A stretch of 58,763 bases of DNA. It comes from Oscillospiraceae bacterium (GTDB lineage: Bacteria > Bacillota > Clostridia > Oscillospirales > Ruminococcaceae). The stretch covers positions 1 through 58,763 of the forward strand of contig JAGAKZ010000032.1 of the NCBI GenBank assembly GCA_017848115.1. The letters are read 5' to 3'. The translations under genes and the position numbers were made by a program. Each line of letters starts with the position of its first letter. The stretch's first letter is position 1. Below are positions 8,361 through 17,784 of this stretch, piece by piece. The notes beneath the pieces were generated by a model, which searched no databases, was not told the DNA's origin, and was given only the letters and a program-made list of their open reading frames with translations.

Positions 8361-11300
8361 TTAAGAAGCTTTAAAAAGTCCTCTGAGGAGGTTATAGAAG
8401 TGTGGCTGTACTGTTGAGTCGCCGTGTCCTCCTGAGTTTACAAAATGATAGATGTGTTCTGCACCGTTTTTAGTCATCATATTGTGGTATGATTCAGGGA
8501 AGTTATAAACAACTGTATCATTTCCGCCTGCTGAAAGAAGTATCAGATAAGGAGTATCATAAGCAGGTTTTACTTCATTTTCCTGAATCTGTCCCGGATG
8601 TGAAGACGGATCTCCCGGAGTAAGACCTGGAGCAGGACAAGCAGAACCAATGTAGCCAAATACGTCACTTCGTGTAAGTCCTATAAAGAGTGACTCACGT
8701 CCTCCCATTGAAAAGCCTGTTATAGCTGTGTTTTCTCTTCCTGTTTTTACAGAGAAAGTCTTTTCTATATAAGGCATAAGGTCAGTGAAAAGATCGTTTA
8801 TGAAGTTATCGTAGTTGAGAGAGTTCTGAAGGTCCATTCCTGAACAGCTTTCCTGAGTTTTGCTAGTGTAGATGTATGGGAATACAACTATCATTTCTTC
8901 TGCCTCGTTGCTTGCGATAAGGTTTCCAAGCATATTCTGAACAGCACCCATTTTCATGAGTGAATCTTCATTTTCCCAGTAACCGTGCATAGCGTAGAGA
9001 ACAGGATATTTCTTACTGCTGTCATAACCGGCAGGAAGAAGTACATTTACATTTGTTGTACGTTCTCTTGTTGTAGAATAATATGTGTATTTTTTGAGAG
9101 AACCGTAGTCAACACCGTTTTGTGCCATTGTAACGCCGGATTTTGCGTTTTCTGTAACTTTACTGCTAAAATTTTTCATATATTCTGATGGTGTAACAGA
9201 AGGAACATTCTCCGGATTATTATTGTTTGTTACATTATCATCTTTTTTTTTAAAGTCGTCTGATATGCCTGCAAGATACTCACAAAGAGAGATTACATCA
9301 TGAATATTTACAGAACCGTCAGCGTTTACATCAGCAGCACTGCTTGCCGCACTGTTTGCAAAACCGTTTGTTATTCCTGATTTCATAAGACAAAGATCAG
9401 AAATGTTGATTTTTCCGTCACTGTTTATATCTCCGGGAGTTACGGTTATTGGTTCAGGTCCGTCTATTGATGTTCCTGCTACTGCACCTATGATATCATC
9501 AACGTAAAAATCAACAAGTGATTCCGGTGTTTCTATTACAAGTGCAAGGTTTGAAGCATCTGAAGGAATTTTGTAGTTTTTATTATATAACTGTACAAAT
9601 TCGCCTTTTATCGTAGACTGTGTGTCAAGATGAACATACTGTGTTTCTCCGCTGGCATCTTCGTACTGGAATGTCATAAGAAATTCTTCTGAAGAACCGC
9701 CGGTATTATATGCAACATTTGCACTGAAACAATATTCGTTACCAGGTTTGAACATTGCTGTACTGAGTGATTTCTGTATACCGTTCCATGAACTTTCTCT
9801 GTTGGAAACGCATATTGATTTTGAACCTGAGTATGACATTGAACTGCTGAGTTCTGCGCTTATAGCACCTCTTGGATTCCAGTCATCTGTTGATGATTCA
9901 AAATCATCATGGAAGTAGTAACCGTTAGCATCGGGTTCGATAGGTTTAGTTTCAGTTCCTGCAGGATTGTTTCCGTCACCCCATTCGGATTCAGGGATAA
10001 GTCCTGCTACTGCATAATATGCATCTTTGGGCTGGTTCTGTGTGTCGTGGAGAAGCGGTGCGTTTTCGGTTTTTATCCATGTATTTGAGTCGTTAGGCCC
10101 CCATACACATACGGCTGTTACTTTACCGGGCATTCCTGCTTTGTTTACGTCTACAGCCGCCTTGAAGATGGCTTTGTACTTATCAGCCTGACTTGAAGCG
10201 TATTTGCCTGATTCAGTACTTACATCAAGTTCTGTTATCTGTACCTGACAACCGATCGACGCAAATTTTTTGAGTGCGGTTGTATATGCGCTTACGCCTG
10301 AGAAACCATCCATATTTGCATTGATATGTGACTGCATTCCTATACCGTCGAGAACGCCTTTCTTGTAAAGTGATTCACACATTGATGCGATAGCATCTCT
10401 TTTGTGATCCCAGTATTCATTGTAGTCGTTATAGAAGAGTGCGCAGTTTTCAGGTGCGTACTTTCTTGCGTATGTAAAAGCTTTTTCTACAAATTTGTTG
10501 CTGCCGTAAACTTGTACCCATGGTGATTTACCGTTTCCGTATCCCGGTTCTCTTGCACCGCCGTGATTTTTAGTTCTGTTTGAGTCATCACTTACACATT
10601 CGTTACATACGTCATATGCGTAGAGGTTGAGCGTAGGATACTGTTTTTTGATTTCAGCAAACATATTTTTTATGTAACTTTCCATTCTCTGGTCCATTAC
10701 AGATTCAGAAACCCAGTTTCCGTACTGGTCAAAGTTTTCTTTGAATACCCATTCAGGAGTCTGGCTGTGCCATACAAGAGTATGTCCTCTTACTCCGATA
10801 TTGTTCTGAGCGCAGAAGTCAAGTATACTTGCGGCATTGCCGAGAGAAACACCTATATTTGTACCGCTACTTTTTGATTTGTTCATTGTTGCATCAGGTT
10901 TCATTTCATTTTCCATAGTTATACTGTTGTATTCACGCAAGATAAGTGAAGTTATAGGTGACTGCTTTACTGTTCCGCCGTTAAGTACAGAACCTACACG
11001 GAAGTAGTTTGCATATATGTCTTTGAGACCTGCTGAAGCAGCATAAGCTGTATTTGGTATAAATTTATCTCCTGTGATCTTAAAATTATCAAAGAAGAAA
11101 TCAGCTGTACTGTCTGTTGTGATTTTGAATACAAAGCAGGAACTGCCTTTTGGTGCAGTAAACTTTGCATTAAGAGTTGTCCATTCTGATGAGGCTACCT
11201 CTTTTTTAGCGATAGTTACTGTTTCATATGTTTTCATATCATCAAGAAGATATGTAACATCAAGTTTAAAATATTCGTTATCGTTTTCTTCATGATATAC

Positions 11301-11609
11301 GTCAACATTGTATTCGTATGATTTGCCAGGTTCGATATAGAAACTCTTGTCAGAAGACGCTCCGTCTGCATTTGTAAGACGATTGCTGACGAACATACTT
11401 CTTGAACTGTCGGCGTTTACTCCAAAAACAGATTCGACAGAAGTGGCGTCGCCAAGGTGCGTCCAGCCGTCATAGTCTATTTCGAAATCATTATCGACCA
11501 GAAGTGCCTGAGACTTTTGTATATTCTGTCCGGGCATATACGCTAACATACCTAGTGAAAATGTCAGCGCAGTAAGAATTGAACAAACTTTTTTTAAATT
11601 CATGTTCAT
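8361..11609 (-). CDS. Cellulosomal xylanase/feruloyl esterase, CBM22-GH10-CBM22-dockerin-CE1 (XynY-like)
   Basis: 1082 residues, secreted (hydrophobic signal at about 8-25). Order: CBM22 at 37-180; GH10 endo-xylanase at about 190-540, with acid/base Glu337 (in DVCNE) and nucleophile Glu460 (in QITELDVS); second CBM22 at about 565-710; type I dockerin at 726-782 with two calcium loops (GDINSDGKINISD and ADVNADGSVNIHD); CE1 esterase at about 830-1080 with Ser967 (GFSMGG), Asp1031 and His1062. This order matches Clostridium thermocellum XynY, which is of about the same length. It should cut xylan and release ferulate from arabinoxylan while docked on a scaffoldin. The start is either this ATG or the one two codons later; GGAAAGGA precedes both. 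Confidence 0.95.
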   Translation of the reverse strand: MNMNLKKVCSILTALTFSLGMLAYMPGQNIQKSQALLVDNDFEIDYDGWTHLGDATSVESVFGVNADSSRSMFVSNRLTNADGASSDKSFYIEPGKSYEYNVDVYHEENDNEYFKLDVTYLLDDMKTYETVTIAKKEVASSEWTTLNAKFTAPKGSSCFVFKITTDSTADFFFDNFKITGDKFIPNTAYAASAGLKDIYANYFRVGSVLNGGTVKQSPITSLILREYNSITMENEMKPDATMNKSKSSGTNIGVSLGNAASILDFCAQNNIGVRGHTLVWHSQTPEWVFKENFDQYGNWVSESVMDQRMESYIKNMFAEIKKQYPTLNLYAYDVCNECVSDDSNRTKNHGGAREPGYGNGKSPWVQVYGSNKFVEKAFTYARKYAPENCALFYNDYNEYWDHKRDAIASMCESLYKKGVLDGIGMQSHINANMDGFSGVSAYTTALKKFASIGCQVQITELDVSTESGKYASSQADKYKAIFKAAVDVNKAGMPGKVTAVCVWGPNDSNTWIKTENAPLLHDTQNQPKDAYYAVAGLIPESEWGDGNNPAGTETKPIEPDANGYYFHDDFESSTDDWNPRGAISAELSSSMSYSGSKSICVSNRESSWNGIQKSLSTAMFKPGNEYCFSANVAYNTGGSSEEFLMTFQYEDASGETQYVHLDTQSTIKGEFVQLYNKNYKIPSDASNLALVIETPESLVDFYVDDIIGAVAGTSIDGPEPITVTPGDINSDGKINISDLCLMKSGITNGFANSAASSAADVNADGSVNIHDVISLCEYLAGISDDFKKKDDNVTNNNNPENVPSVTPSEYMKNFSSKVTENAKSGVTMAQNGVDYGSLKKYTYYSTTRERTTNVNVLLPAGYDSSKKYPVLYAMHGYWENEDSLMKMGAVQNMLGNLIASNEAEEMIVVFPYIYTSKTQESCSGMDLQNSLNYDNFINDLFTDLMPYIEKTFSVKTGRENTAITGFSMGGRESLFIGLTRSDVFGYIGSACPAPGLTPGDPSSHPGQIQENEVKPAYDTPYLILLSAGGNDTVVYNFPESYHNMMTKNGAEHIYHFVNSGGHGDSTVQPHFYNLLRGLFKAS

Positions 11610-11736
11610 AATACATAAAATCCTTTCCCAATATTAGTTTACATTGTGGTATGTATCTATATTATGACACGAAAATTTCATAAATATAACCCATATTCTG
11701 AATTTAAAGTGGATAAAATGAATTTTTTTTGTTTTT

Positions 11737-12780
11737 TTATAAAGTATCTATTGTTGTACCGGGGTAATAGTGCATAAGAATTTCTTTATATGTTTTACCC
11801 GACTGAGCCATAGCATTTGCACCGTACTGGCTCATTCCGACACCATGTCCGTAACCTCTGGTGGTTATTTTGAATCCGTAGTCAGAAGAGTATGATATGT
11901 CAAAGTTTGCTGAACGTAAAGAAAGTATGGTACGAAGCTGTGTTCCGTTTATGGTTTTATTTCCGGCCTTCATACTCATAACAGTGCCTGAATTGCTTTT
12001 TTCATTTATTTTAAACCACTGATCACAATCTTTTTCAAATGATATATCACTGTATTCGGAAGTCAGTCTGGCTGATATCTCTTCCGCAGTAAAGACATAT
12101 TCTTCAGTATATTTCGGAGCTGAGGTGTCAGTTGGACTTTCTGCAGGTATAAGATATTCAACAGGATTTCCCCATATATTTTCAGCGCTTTCAGTGATGC
12201 CCGATGACATTGAGTGAAAAGCTGCAATGATCGGGGTATCGTTGTATGTTAGTATTTCGTTGATTACCTCATCAACGGCTTCCGACACTTTAGTGTAGTA
12301 TTCATCGTATTTGTCACCGTAATATTTTTTTATCTCGTCACTGTTGAAGTACGCCTGATATTTTGAACTGTCATTTGAAAAATCGGCTCCCAGAAGTTCC
12401 GGATCAGGTGCATTGCGTTCGGCGACAGACTGGCGTACAGCATATGTGTGTGCAGCTATTGCCTGCGCTTTGAGGGCTTCTTTATGAAAAGAGGCAGGCA
12501 TTTCAGCACAGACTGCGCCTATTATATAGTCACGTACACTTATGTTATAAACTTGTCCGTCATTGATATCAAGAACTGAAAAGTATTCACGATCTGTAGA
12601 AGGTGATTTTGTTTTAAAAATATCAGCGGGTTGTTTTGATACTACAGAAACAACTTCAGAAGAAGAATCTGTTTTTTTTAAGGAATGATCCGGTGATGAT
12701 TTGTCAATTGCAAGTGAGAGGGCTGGAACTGTCATAAGCAGTGCCGAAAAACAGGAAATGATACTTAACATATTTTTCAT
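11737..12780 (-). CDS. spoIID: SpoIID/LytB-domain protein
   Basis: 347 residues with an N-terminal hydrophobic anchor or signal (6-24). It matches SpoIID: VRDYIIGAVCAEMPASF followed by EALKAQAIAAHTYA near 103-135, and GYGHGVGMSQYGANAMA near the C-terminus. SpoIID is a lytic transglycosylase that strips peptidoglycan during engulfment in spore formers; related proteins occur in non-spore-formers. AAGGAG lies before the ATG. It is divergent from citrate synthase. No other sporulation gene is in the window, so the role here is open. Confidence 0.9.
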   Translation of the reverse strand: MKNMLSIISCFSALLMTVPALSLAIDKSSPDHSLKKTDSSSEVVSVVSKQPADIFKTKSPSTDREYFSVLDINDGQVYNISVRDYIIGAVCAEMPASFHKEALKAQAIAAHTYAVRQSVAERNAPDPELLGADFSNDSSKYQAYFNSDEIKKYYGDKYDEYYTKVSEAVDEVINEILTYNDTPIIAAFHSMSSGITESAENIWGNPVEYLIPAESPTDTSAPKYTEEYVFTAEEISARLTSEYSDISFEKDCDQWFKINEKSNSGTVMSMKAGNKTINGTQLRTILSLRSANFDISYSSDYGFKITTRGYGHGVGMSQYGANAMAQSGKTYKEILMHYYPGTTIDTL

Positions 12781-12870
12781 GGTGTTCTCCTTTGGTTTTG
12801 TAGGTATAGGCCAAAAAAGGCAGGTTCATATTAGCTCAAAATATGAAATACATATAGGTTTTACCGTACA

Positions 12871-12902
12871 TATTGACATGTGAGTCAATAATAGTGTATT
12901 AT
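12871..12902 (+). promoter_or_regulatory. Citrate synthase promoter with overlapping palindrome
   Basis: TTGACA at 12873-12878, an 18-base spacer and TATTAT at 12897-12902. The -35 lies inside a perfect inverted repeat, TATTGAC (12871-12877), six bases, GTCAATA (12884-12890), which could be an operator or a pair of divergent -35 boxes. Confidence 0.6.
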
Positions 12903-12942
12903 TATATATAGTTATAGTTTAATCGAAAGGATATGTTGTAAA

Positions 12943-14295
12943 ATGGATAATGTACAGTTTGCTCCTATAGAGAATTTATGCAATAAATTGAAAGATTATT
13001 CTTCAATAGAACCAAATTTATATGATAAATTTCATGTAAAGAGAGGTCTGAGAAAGTCAGACGGAACAGGTGTAATGGCGGGTATTACCAAGATTTGCAA
13101 TGTTCACGGATATATAATCAATGAAAATGAAGTTGAACCGATACCGGGCGAACTCATTTACAGAGGATACAACATAAAGGATCTTGTTGAAAATGCAGAT
13201 AAGGAAGACAGATACGGCTTTGAAGAAGTTGCGTATTTACTTCTTTTCGGAGATCTTCCTACAAAAAGCGAACTTAATGAATTCAATCAGGCAATAATAG
13301 GTGCGCGTGAACTTCCGGGAAATTTCGCTGAAGATATGATACTCAAAGCACCTTCCATAAATATTATGAATAAAATGGCTCGTTGTGTACTTGCTCTTTA
13401 TTCATATGATGATACAGGTGAAGATACATCACTTGCATCAGAAATGCGTAAAGCAGTAAGCCTTCTTGCAAAACTTCCTGTAATAATGACACATGCATAT
13501 CAGGTGCAACAGCGTCATTATTACAACAAGAGTATGATAATTCATCCGCTCAGAGCAAATGAAAGTACAGCAGAAAATATACTTTCCATGCTCAGAATAG
13601 ACAGACAGTATACACCTCAGGAAGCACATCTTCTTGACACGCTTCTTATGCTTCACGCTGAACACGGTGGCGGTAACAACTCTACTTTTACATGTCGTGT
13701 GCTTACATCTTCAGGTACAGATGCATATTCTGCATATTCAGCAGCTATAGGCTCACTTAAAGGACCGAGACATGGCGGTGCAAACAAGAAAGTAACCCAG
13801 ATGATAGAAGATTTTAAAGCAAATATTAAAAACTGGGATGATGAAGGTCAGGTAGCCGATTATGTAAGAAAGACTATCAGAAAAGAAACAAATGACCATA
13901 CAGGTCTTGTTTACGGAATGGGTCACGCTGTATATACACTTTCAGACCCAAGAGCTGTAATACTCAAAAAGAAGGCTTTTGAACTTGCAAAGGGTACTGA
14001 ATTTGAAGCAGAGTTTAAGCTTCTTGAAAATATAGAACGTACAACACCTGAGATTTTCAAAGAACTCAAGGGTGACGGAAAAGTTATATGCGCAAATGTA
14101 GATATGTATTCCGGACTCGTATATAAGATGCTCGGTATACCTGAAGATCTTTACACACCGCTTTTTGCCGTTTCAAGAATTGCAGGCTGGGCTGCACACC
14201 GTATGGAAGAAATACTTACAGGCGGAAGAATAATAAGACCTGCATATAAGGCAGTAGCAAAGAAAAGAGAATATTTTGATATAGAAAACCGATAA
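12943..14295 (+). CDS. gltA: Citrate synthase
   Basis: 450 residues. It condenses acetyl-CoA and oxaloacetate to citrate. Motifs include IPGELIYRGYNIKDL near 67-81, the catalytic histidine region AEHGGGNNSTF at 239-249, GPRHGGANKK, and GMGHAVY followed by DPRAVILKKKA. It is of type II-like bacterial form with a longer N-terminus. AAAGGA lies about 12 bases before the ATG. It is monocistronic with its own terminator. No aconitase or isocitrate dehydrogenase is nearby, so it may serve glutamate synthesis rather than a full cycle (inference). Confidence 0.97.
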   Translation: MDNVQFAPIENLCNKLKDYSSIEPNLYDKFHVKRGLRKSDGTGVMAGITKICNVHGYIINENEVEPIPGELIYRGYNIKDLVENADKEDRYGFEEVAYLLLFGDLPTKSELNEFNQAIIGARELPGNFAEDMILKAPSINIMNKMARCVLALYSYDDTGEDTSLASEMRKAVSLLAKLPVIMTHAYQVQQRHYYNKSMIIHPLRANESTAENILSMLRIDRQYTPQEAHLLDTLLMLHAEHGGGNNSTFTCRVLTSSGTDAYSAYSAAIGSLKGPRHGGANKKVTQMIEDFKANIKNWDDEGQVADYVRKTIRKETNDHTGLVYGMGHAVYTLSDPRAVILKKKAFELAKGTEFEAEFKLLENIERTTPEIFKELKGDGKVICANVDMYSGLVYKMLGIPEDLYTPLFAVSRIAGWAAHRMEEILTGGRIIRPAYKAVAKKREYFDIENR

Positions 14296-14302
14296 AAAAC
14301 AA

Positions 14303-14340
14303 AAAGTACATGACAAACGATTATGATTGTCATGTACTTT
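14303..14340 (+). terminator. Bidirectional terminator between gltA and the SEC-C gene
   Basis: A perfect 13-base stem (14303-14315 with 14328-14340) with A- and T-rich flanks, serving two convergent genes. Confidence 0.8.
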
Positions 14341-14358
14341 ATTGATTTTTTTATCTTA

Positions 14359-15639
14359 TTATTTAAGACCGCAGCATTTTTTATACTTCTTACCGCTTCC
14401 ACAAGGACATTCGCTGTTAGGAGCGATTTTGTTAGAAGTTATATGTTTTGATTTTTTTGCAAGTGCAGGACGAGCCGGTGCAACAGGTTTGGATGGCTTT
14501 TGCGGAGTGCATACAGCCTTTTTGAAAAGTTCAAAATCAGCTTTGTTAAGATGCTGTTCAAATGTTTTGATAAGTTCCTTTGAAGGATTACGTACATCAG
14601 AGTAAATAGACTGTCTTGCAAATATTCTGAGTTCGTCTTCATTTTTAGCGTTCATTATTCCTTCTAAAAATTCACTTACAAATGTCCACAGACAGTGGTA
14701 TTTATTTTTGAAATCATTTGCAAGTGCATTTACCGGAGTTTTTCTTGCACTCTCAACGATATCCATTTTTGCACTGAAGATAAGGTACTTCATGAGATTT
14801 TCATCATATTCGCTTGTTTTGAAGTACGCATTTACAGCGCGCATTGCATATACTGAGATGTTATTTACATCAGCATTATAAACGATCACTGACATTTCAA
14901 ACTGTGCGCATGCTTTGCGGAAGTTATTATCATTTTTCAGTGTTGAACAAAGCTTGTACATTATAGCTATAAGTTCATTGAAGAGTGTAAGTGCGGAAAA
15001 ACCGTTAGGAGTATCAGACATAAAGCTGATAACGTCTGCACAGAATGAAGGAGTTATGATATCAGGATACTTTTCTGCGATAACATTGAGATAGTCAGCA
15101 GTAATTTTGGTATCTTCGCCATTTATTCTTGAATCGTCAGCGCAGACAAAAATCATAGCGGTACACATAGCAAGAAGCTGAGTGTCGAGGTTCTTTTGTC
15201 TGAAGTCTGACATAAGATTTTCAAGTCTTTCAGTGAGTATCTTATGTTCCTTGTTTTCAAGAAAATAATCGCTTAAATCCTGAATTATTTCAGGATAAAC
15301 AGCGTCGCTTTCAAGACATTCGTTAAACTTTGCAACAGCTTTTTTGTTCCATTTTCTTTCAAAATATGAATTTGCAAGCTGATGATGATATTCGATGTCA
15401 TCAGGATTTTTTTCAAGTGCATTTTCAAGTATTTTTATGGATTTTCCTGCGTTTCCGGAGTTTCTGTAGGCAGAAGCAAGTTTAAGTATAACTTTTCTGG
15501 AATCCGGTGCCTCTGAATATGCTTTTTCGAGAATGGCTACAGAGTCTATGTATTTTCCGGTACTGGTAAGTTTATCGCTCTCATCGCACATTTTTGCTAT
15601 GTCTGATGATATATTTTCCGGTTGTGTATATCTGATCAT
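14359..15639 (-). CDS. TPR-repeat protein with C-terminal SEC-C zinc motif
   Basis: 426 residues, cytoplasmic. Residues about 25-120 form tetratricopeptide-like helices (AILEKAYSEAPDSRKVILK, ALEKNPDDIEYHHQLANSY). The last 20 residues are a SEC-C motif, CPCGSGKKYKKCCG, a zinc-binding tail also found on SecA and many unrelated proteins. The middle is unrecognised helical sequence. The combination suggests a binding or scaffold role; the partner is unknown. AAAGGA precedes the ATG. Confidence 0.85.
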   Translation of the reverse strand: MIRYTQPENISSDIAKMCDESDKLTSTGKYIDSVAILEKAYSEAPDSRKVILKLASAYRNSGNAGKSIKILENALEKNPDDIEYHHQLANSYFERKWNKKAVAKFNECLESDAVYPEIIQDLSDYFLENKEHKILTERLENLMSDFRQKNLDTQLLAMCTAMIFVCADDSRINGEDTKITADYLNVIAEKYPDIITPSFCADVISFMSDTPNGFSALTLFNELIAIMYKLCSTLKNDNNFRKACAQFEMSVIVYNADVNNISVYAMRAVNAYFKTSEYDENLMKYLIFSAKMDIVESARKTPVNALANDFKNKYHCLWTFVSEFLEGIMNAKNEDELRIFARQSIYSDVRNPSKELIKTFEQHLNKADFELFKKAVCTPQKPSKPVAPARPALAKKSKHITSNKIAPNSECPCGSGKKYKKCCGLK

Positions 15640-15807
15640 TTTAGTTATCCTTTCGCTTATTGTTGTAAATCGGAAAATTATAATAAAAATTATATGGATT
15701 TACATGCATACATGGGCAGAATAGTACGCATAGGGTCAAAAAAGTCCTATGAATATTATATAACATAAAAAATATTATGTCAATCAGTTTTGATGGAGGA
15801 ATAAGTA

Positions 15808-16635
15808 ATGAAAAAAACATTGTATATATCGGACCTTGACGGAACACTTCTTGACAGTAATGCGGAAGTATCAGAGTATACAGTCGGGAGATTAAATGAG
15901 TTTATAGGAAAAGGCGGTTATTTTAGCATAGCAACAGCAAGAACAGCGGCTACTGCAATGATAATAACAAAAGATATAAACATAAATGTACCTGTCGTTC
16001 TGATGAATGGCGTGTGTGTATTTGATACAGTGAAAAACGAATATGTAAAAAAAGAAGAGATAAGTGATGATATATTTTTAAATCTTGTAGATGTGCTCAG
16101 CAGATTTAAACTGTCAGGATTTATGTTTACATTAAACGGAAATGAACTTGATACTTACTATGAAAATACAGATTCACCTAATGCACGTAAATTTGTAGAG
16201 GAACGTGAAAGAAAATTCGGAAAGGTTTTCAAAAAAACAAGCTCCTTCTATGAATGCCGTGACAAAAATGTGATCTATTATTCCGTTACAGATAAGTTTG
16301 ATGTGCTTTCGCCAGTTTATGAGGCTTTAAAGCAGGTAGAAGGTCTGCACCTTGATTTTTATCGTGATGTGTATGCAACTGATTACTGGTATCTCGAAAT
16401 AAGTTCATGTAAAGCGTCAAAGTATAATGCAGTAATGTTTATCCGTGAAAAATATGGTTTTGATGAGGTAGTAGGTTTTGGTGACAATCTGAATGATATC
16501 CCTCTTTTTAATGCATGCGACAGGGCGTATGCTGTAGCAAATGCCAAGGAAGAAGTGAAAGAGGCGTCAGATGGGATTATTCTTTCAAATCTTGAAGACG
16601 GTGTAGCTAAAAAGATATGCAGTGAGTGTTTTTGA
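15808..16635 (+). CDS. Cof-type HAD-IIB sugar-phosphate phosphatase family protein
   Basis: 275 residues. HAD motifs: ISDLDGTLLDS at 7-17 with the nucleophile aspartate, a C2B-type cap in the middle, a lysine in SCKASKYNA near 208, and GFGDNLNDIPLFNAC near 227-241. This family hydrolyses phosphate from sugar phosphates and cofactors; the substrate is unknown. GGAGG precedes the ATG. Confidence 0.92.
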   Translation: MKKTLYISDLDGTLLDSNAEVSEYTVGRLNEFIGKGGYFSIATARTAATAMIITKDININVPVVLMNGVCVFDTVKNEYVKKEEISDDIFLNLVDVLSRFKLSGFMFTLNGNELDTYYENTDSPNARKFVEERERKFGKVFKKTSSFYECRDKNVIYYSVTDKFDVLSPVYEALKQVEGLHLDFYRDVYATDYWYLEISSCKASKYNAVMFIREKYGFDEVVGFGDNLNDIPLFNACDRAYAVANAKEEVKEASDGIILSNLEDGVAKKICSECF

Positions 16636-16644
16636 AAAAAGGGT

Positions 16645-17358
16645 CTATGAAACTTGTTTTACACGCTCGGTTGCCTGCCTTTTCTGCATCCTGAGCCAGT
16701 TGATAAAACCGTATATATCATTTACAAGAAAGACAATAAAACAAACAATGACCGATATATATGATTTATCCTCATATGCCGCAAGCGACCACAGTATTAT
16801 GAGTATAATGTCATTTGACGCATAGGCAAGAGCAAAATACGGATTTCTTTTGTATGTAAGAAACATCGCTATAAAGCTTGTGGTAACAGATATTGTACTT
16901 GGAATTATATTTGCAGTATTAAAGGCATTTAATATGAAGTAAAAGGCGACAGTTACTGTCAAGGCGAGAATTAGCATAAAAGAAATTTCTTTTTTATTTA
17001 CAGATTTGATTTTTACTTCGGAATGATTGTTGCCATAAGGGTTTTTTAGCCATGATATCAAAGCTATCAGAGCCATTGGCGCAGTCATTCCGAGATAAGT
17101 TATCATTTCGCCGTAGTATCGAAACGACAGTGATATCATACCGTAAATGATACTGAAAATTATCATAAGTATCTGACCTGCAGGATTTCCTTTGGCGTTG
17201 AAGATAAGTGAAGTAACGCCGATAAGTGACGCTGTAAGTGTCAGATAGTTCTCTTTGTCAAATATGCAAAATGATGTGATAATGAAAAATACCGACAAAC
17301 ACCAGAGTGTTATTTCAGTTTTAGAAAAGTATTTTCGGATTTTCTTAAAAGTGGACAT
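16645..17358 (-). CDS. pnuC: PnuC-type nicotinamide riboside transporter
   Basis: 237 residues with seven or so hydrophobic segments. The family pattern is seen in NAKGNPAGQILMIIFSIIYG near 54-73 and YASNDIILIILW near 189-200, with a tryptophan-rich end (NDIYGFINWLRMQ). PnuC proteins take up nicotinamide riboside or related pyridine or vitamin precursors by facilitated diffusion. GGAGG lies seven bases before the ATG. No riboswitch or NAD gene is visible alongside, so the vitamin identity is not proved by context. Confidence 0.88.
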   Translation of the reverse strand: MSTFKKIRKYFSKTEITLWCLSVFFIITSFCIFDKENYLTLTASLIGVTSLIFNAKGNPAGQILMIIFSIIYGMISLSFRYYGEMITYLGMTAPMALIALISWLKNPYGNNHSEVKIKSVNKKEISFMLILALTVTVAFYFILNAFNTANIIPSTISVTTSFIAMFLTYKRNPYFALAYASNDIILIILWSLAAYEDKSYISVIVCFIVFLVNDIYGFINWLRMQKRQATERVKQVS

Positions 17359-17379
17359 ATATAACCTCCAAAAAAATAA

Positions 17380-17510
17380 GCACTCGAATATACATCTTCT
17401 AAGGAAACGCTGATTTACTCATAAATCAGCGTGGGGGGACGGGGCGAAGCCCCGTAACTCTCCAGTTTAATCAGTGTTTCCTTACGACCTGATGATGTAT
17501 AAACGAATGC
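17380..17510. repeat. Nested palindromic element (MITE-like), copy 1
   Basis: The core 17400-17484 has 16-base terminal inverted repeats, TAAGGAAACGCTGATT and AATCAGTGTTTCCTTA, with one mismatch. Inside are a GCTGATTT...AAATCAGC hairpin and a GGGGC-GAA-GCCCC hairpin. Outer arms 17380-17399 and 17491-17510 also pair imperfectly, so about 130 bases can fold as one long hairpin. A second copy with related ends is at 52231-52306. It is either a miniature mobile element or a structured repeat, between pnuC and tRNA-Arg. Confidence 0.65.
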
Positions 17511-17543
17511 TTTTTGCATTCCTACCCGGTGGCAGTTTTGTTA

Positions 17544-17619
17544 TGGCGTCCCGAAGAGGACTCGAACCTCCGATCTACCGCTTAGGAGGCGGTTGCGTTA
17601 TCCACTACGCTACCGGGAC
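17544..17619 (-). tRNA. tRNA-Arg (anticodon CCU)
   Basis: A full cloverleaf on the minus strand: acceptor GTCCCGG pairs with TCGGGAC, discriminator G, encoded CCA at 17544-17546, T loop GGTTCGAGTCC, and anticodon loop CTCCTAA reading AGG codons. A minus-strand TATAAT at 17658-17663 with a weak TTGTAT 17 bases before it is the likely promoter. Confidence 0.95.
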
Positions 17620-17708
17620 GCATTTTGCAACACTATAGACAGCGACTTGCAAAATTAATTATATCATATGTTATTAAAAAATACAATAGTAAATTAAAAA
17701 ATATTTCA

Positions 17709-17737
17709 TTGTTTGTATCATAAAAATATGCTATAAT
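17709..17737 (+). promoter_or_regulatory. Promoter of the methyltransferase/rsmI pair
   Basis: TTGTTT at 17709-17714, 17 bases and TATAAT at 17732-17737. Confidence 0.55.
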
Positions 17738-17784
17738 TATCTGGTGTGATGACAAATAAAAATAAACAGAAAGGAAAATGGAAG

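Noticed and set aside
11737-12780. SpoIID-like gene taken as proof of spore formation
   Set aside because: A single SpoIID/LytB gene also occurs in non-spore-formers, and no other sporulation gene is here.
16622-16825. Plus-strand frame opposite pnuC
   Set aside because: Antisense shadow of a clear membrane transporter gene, without a ribosome site.
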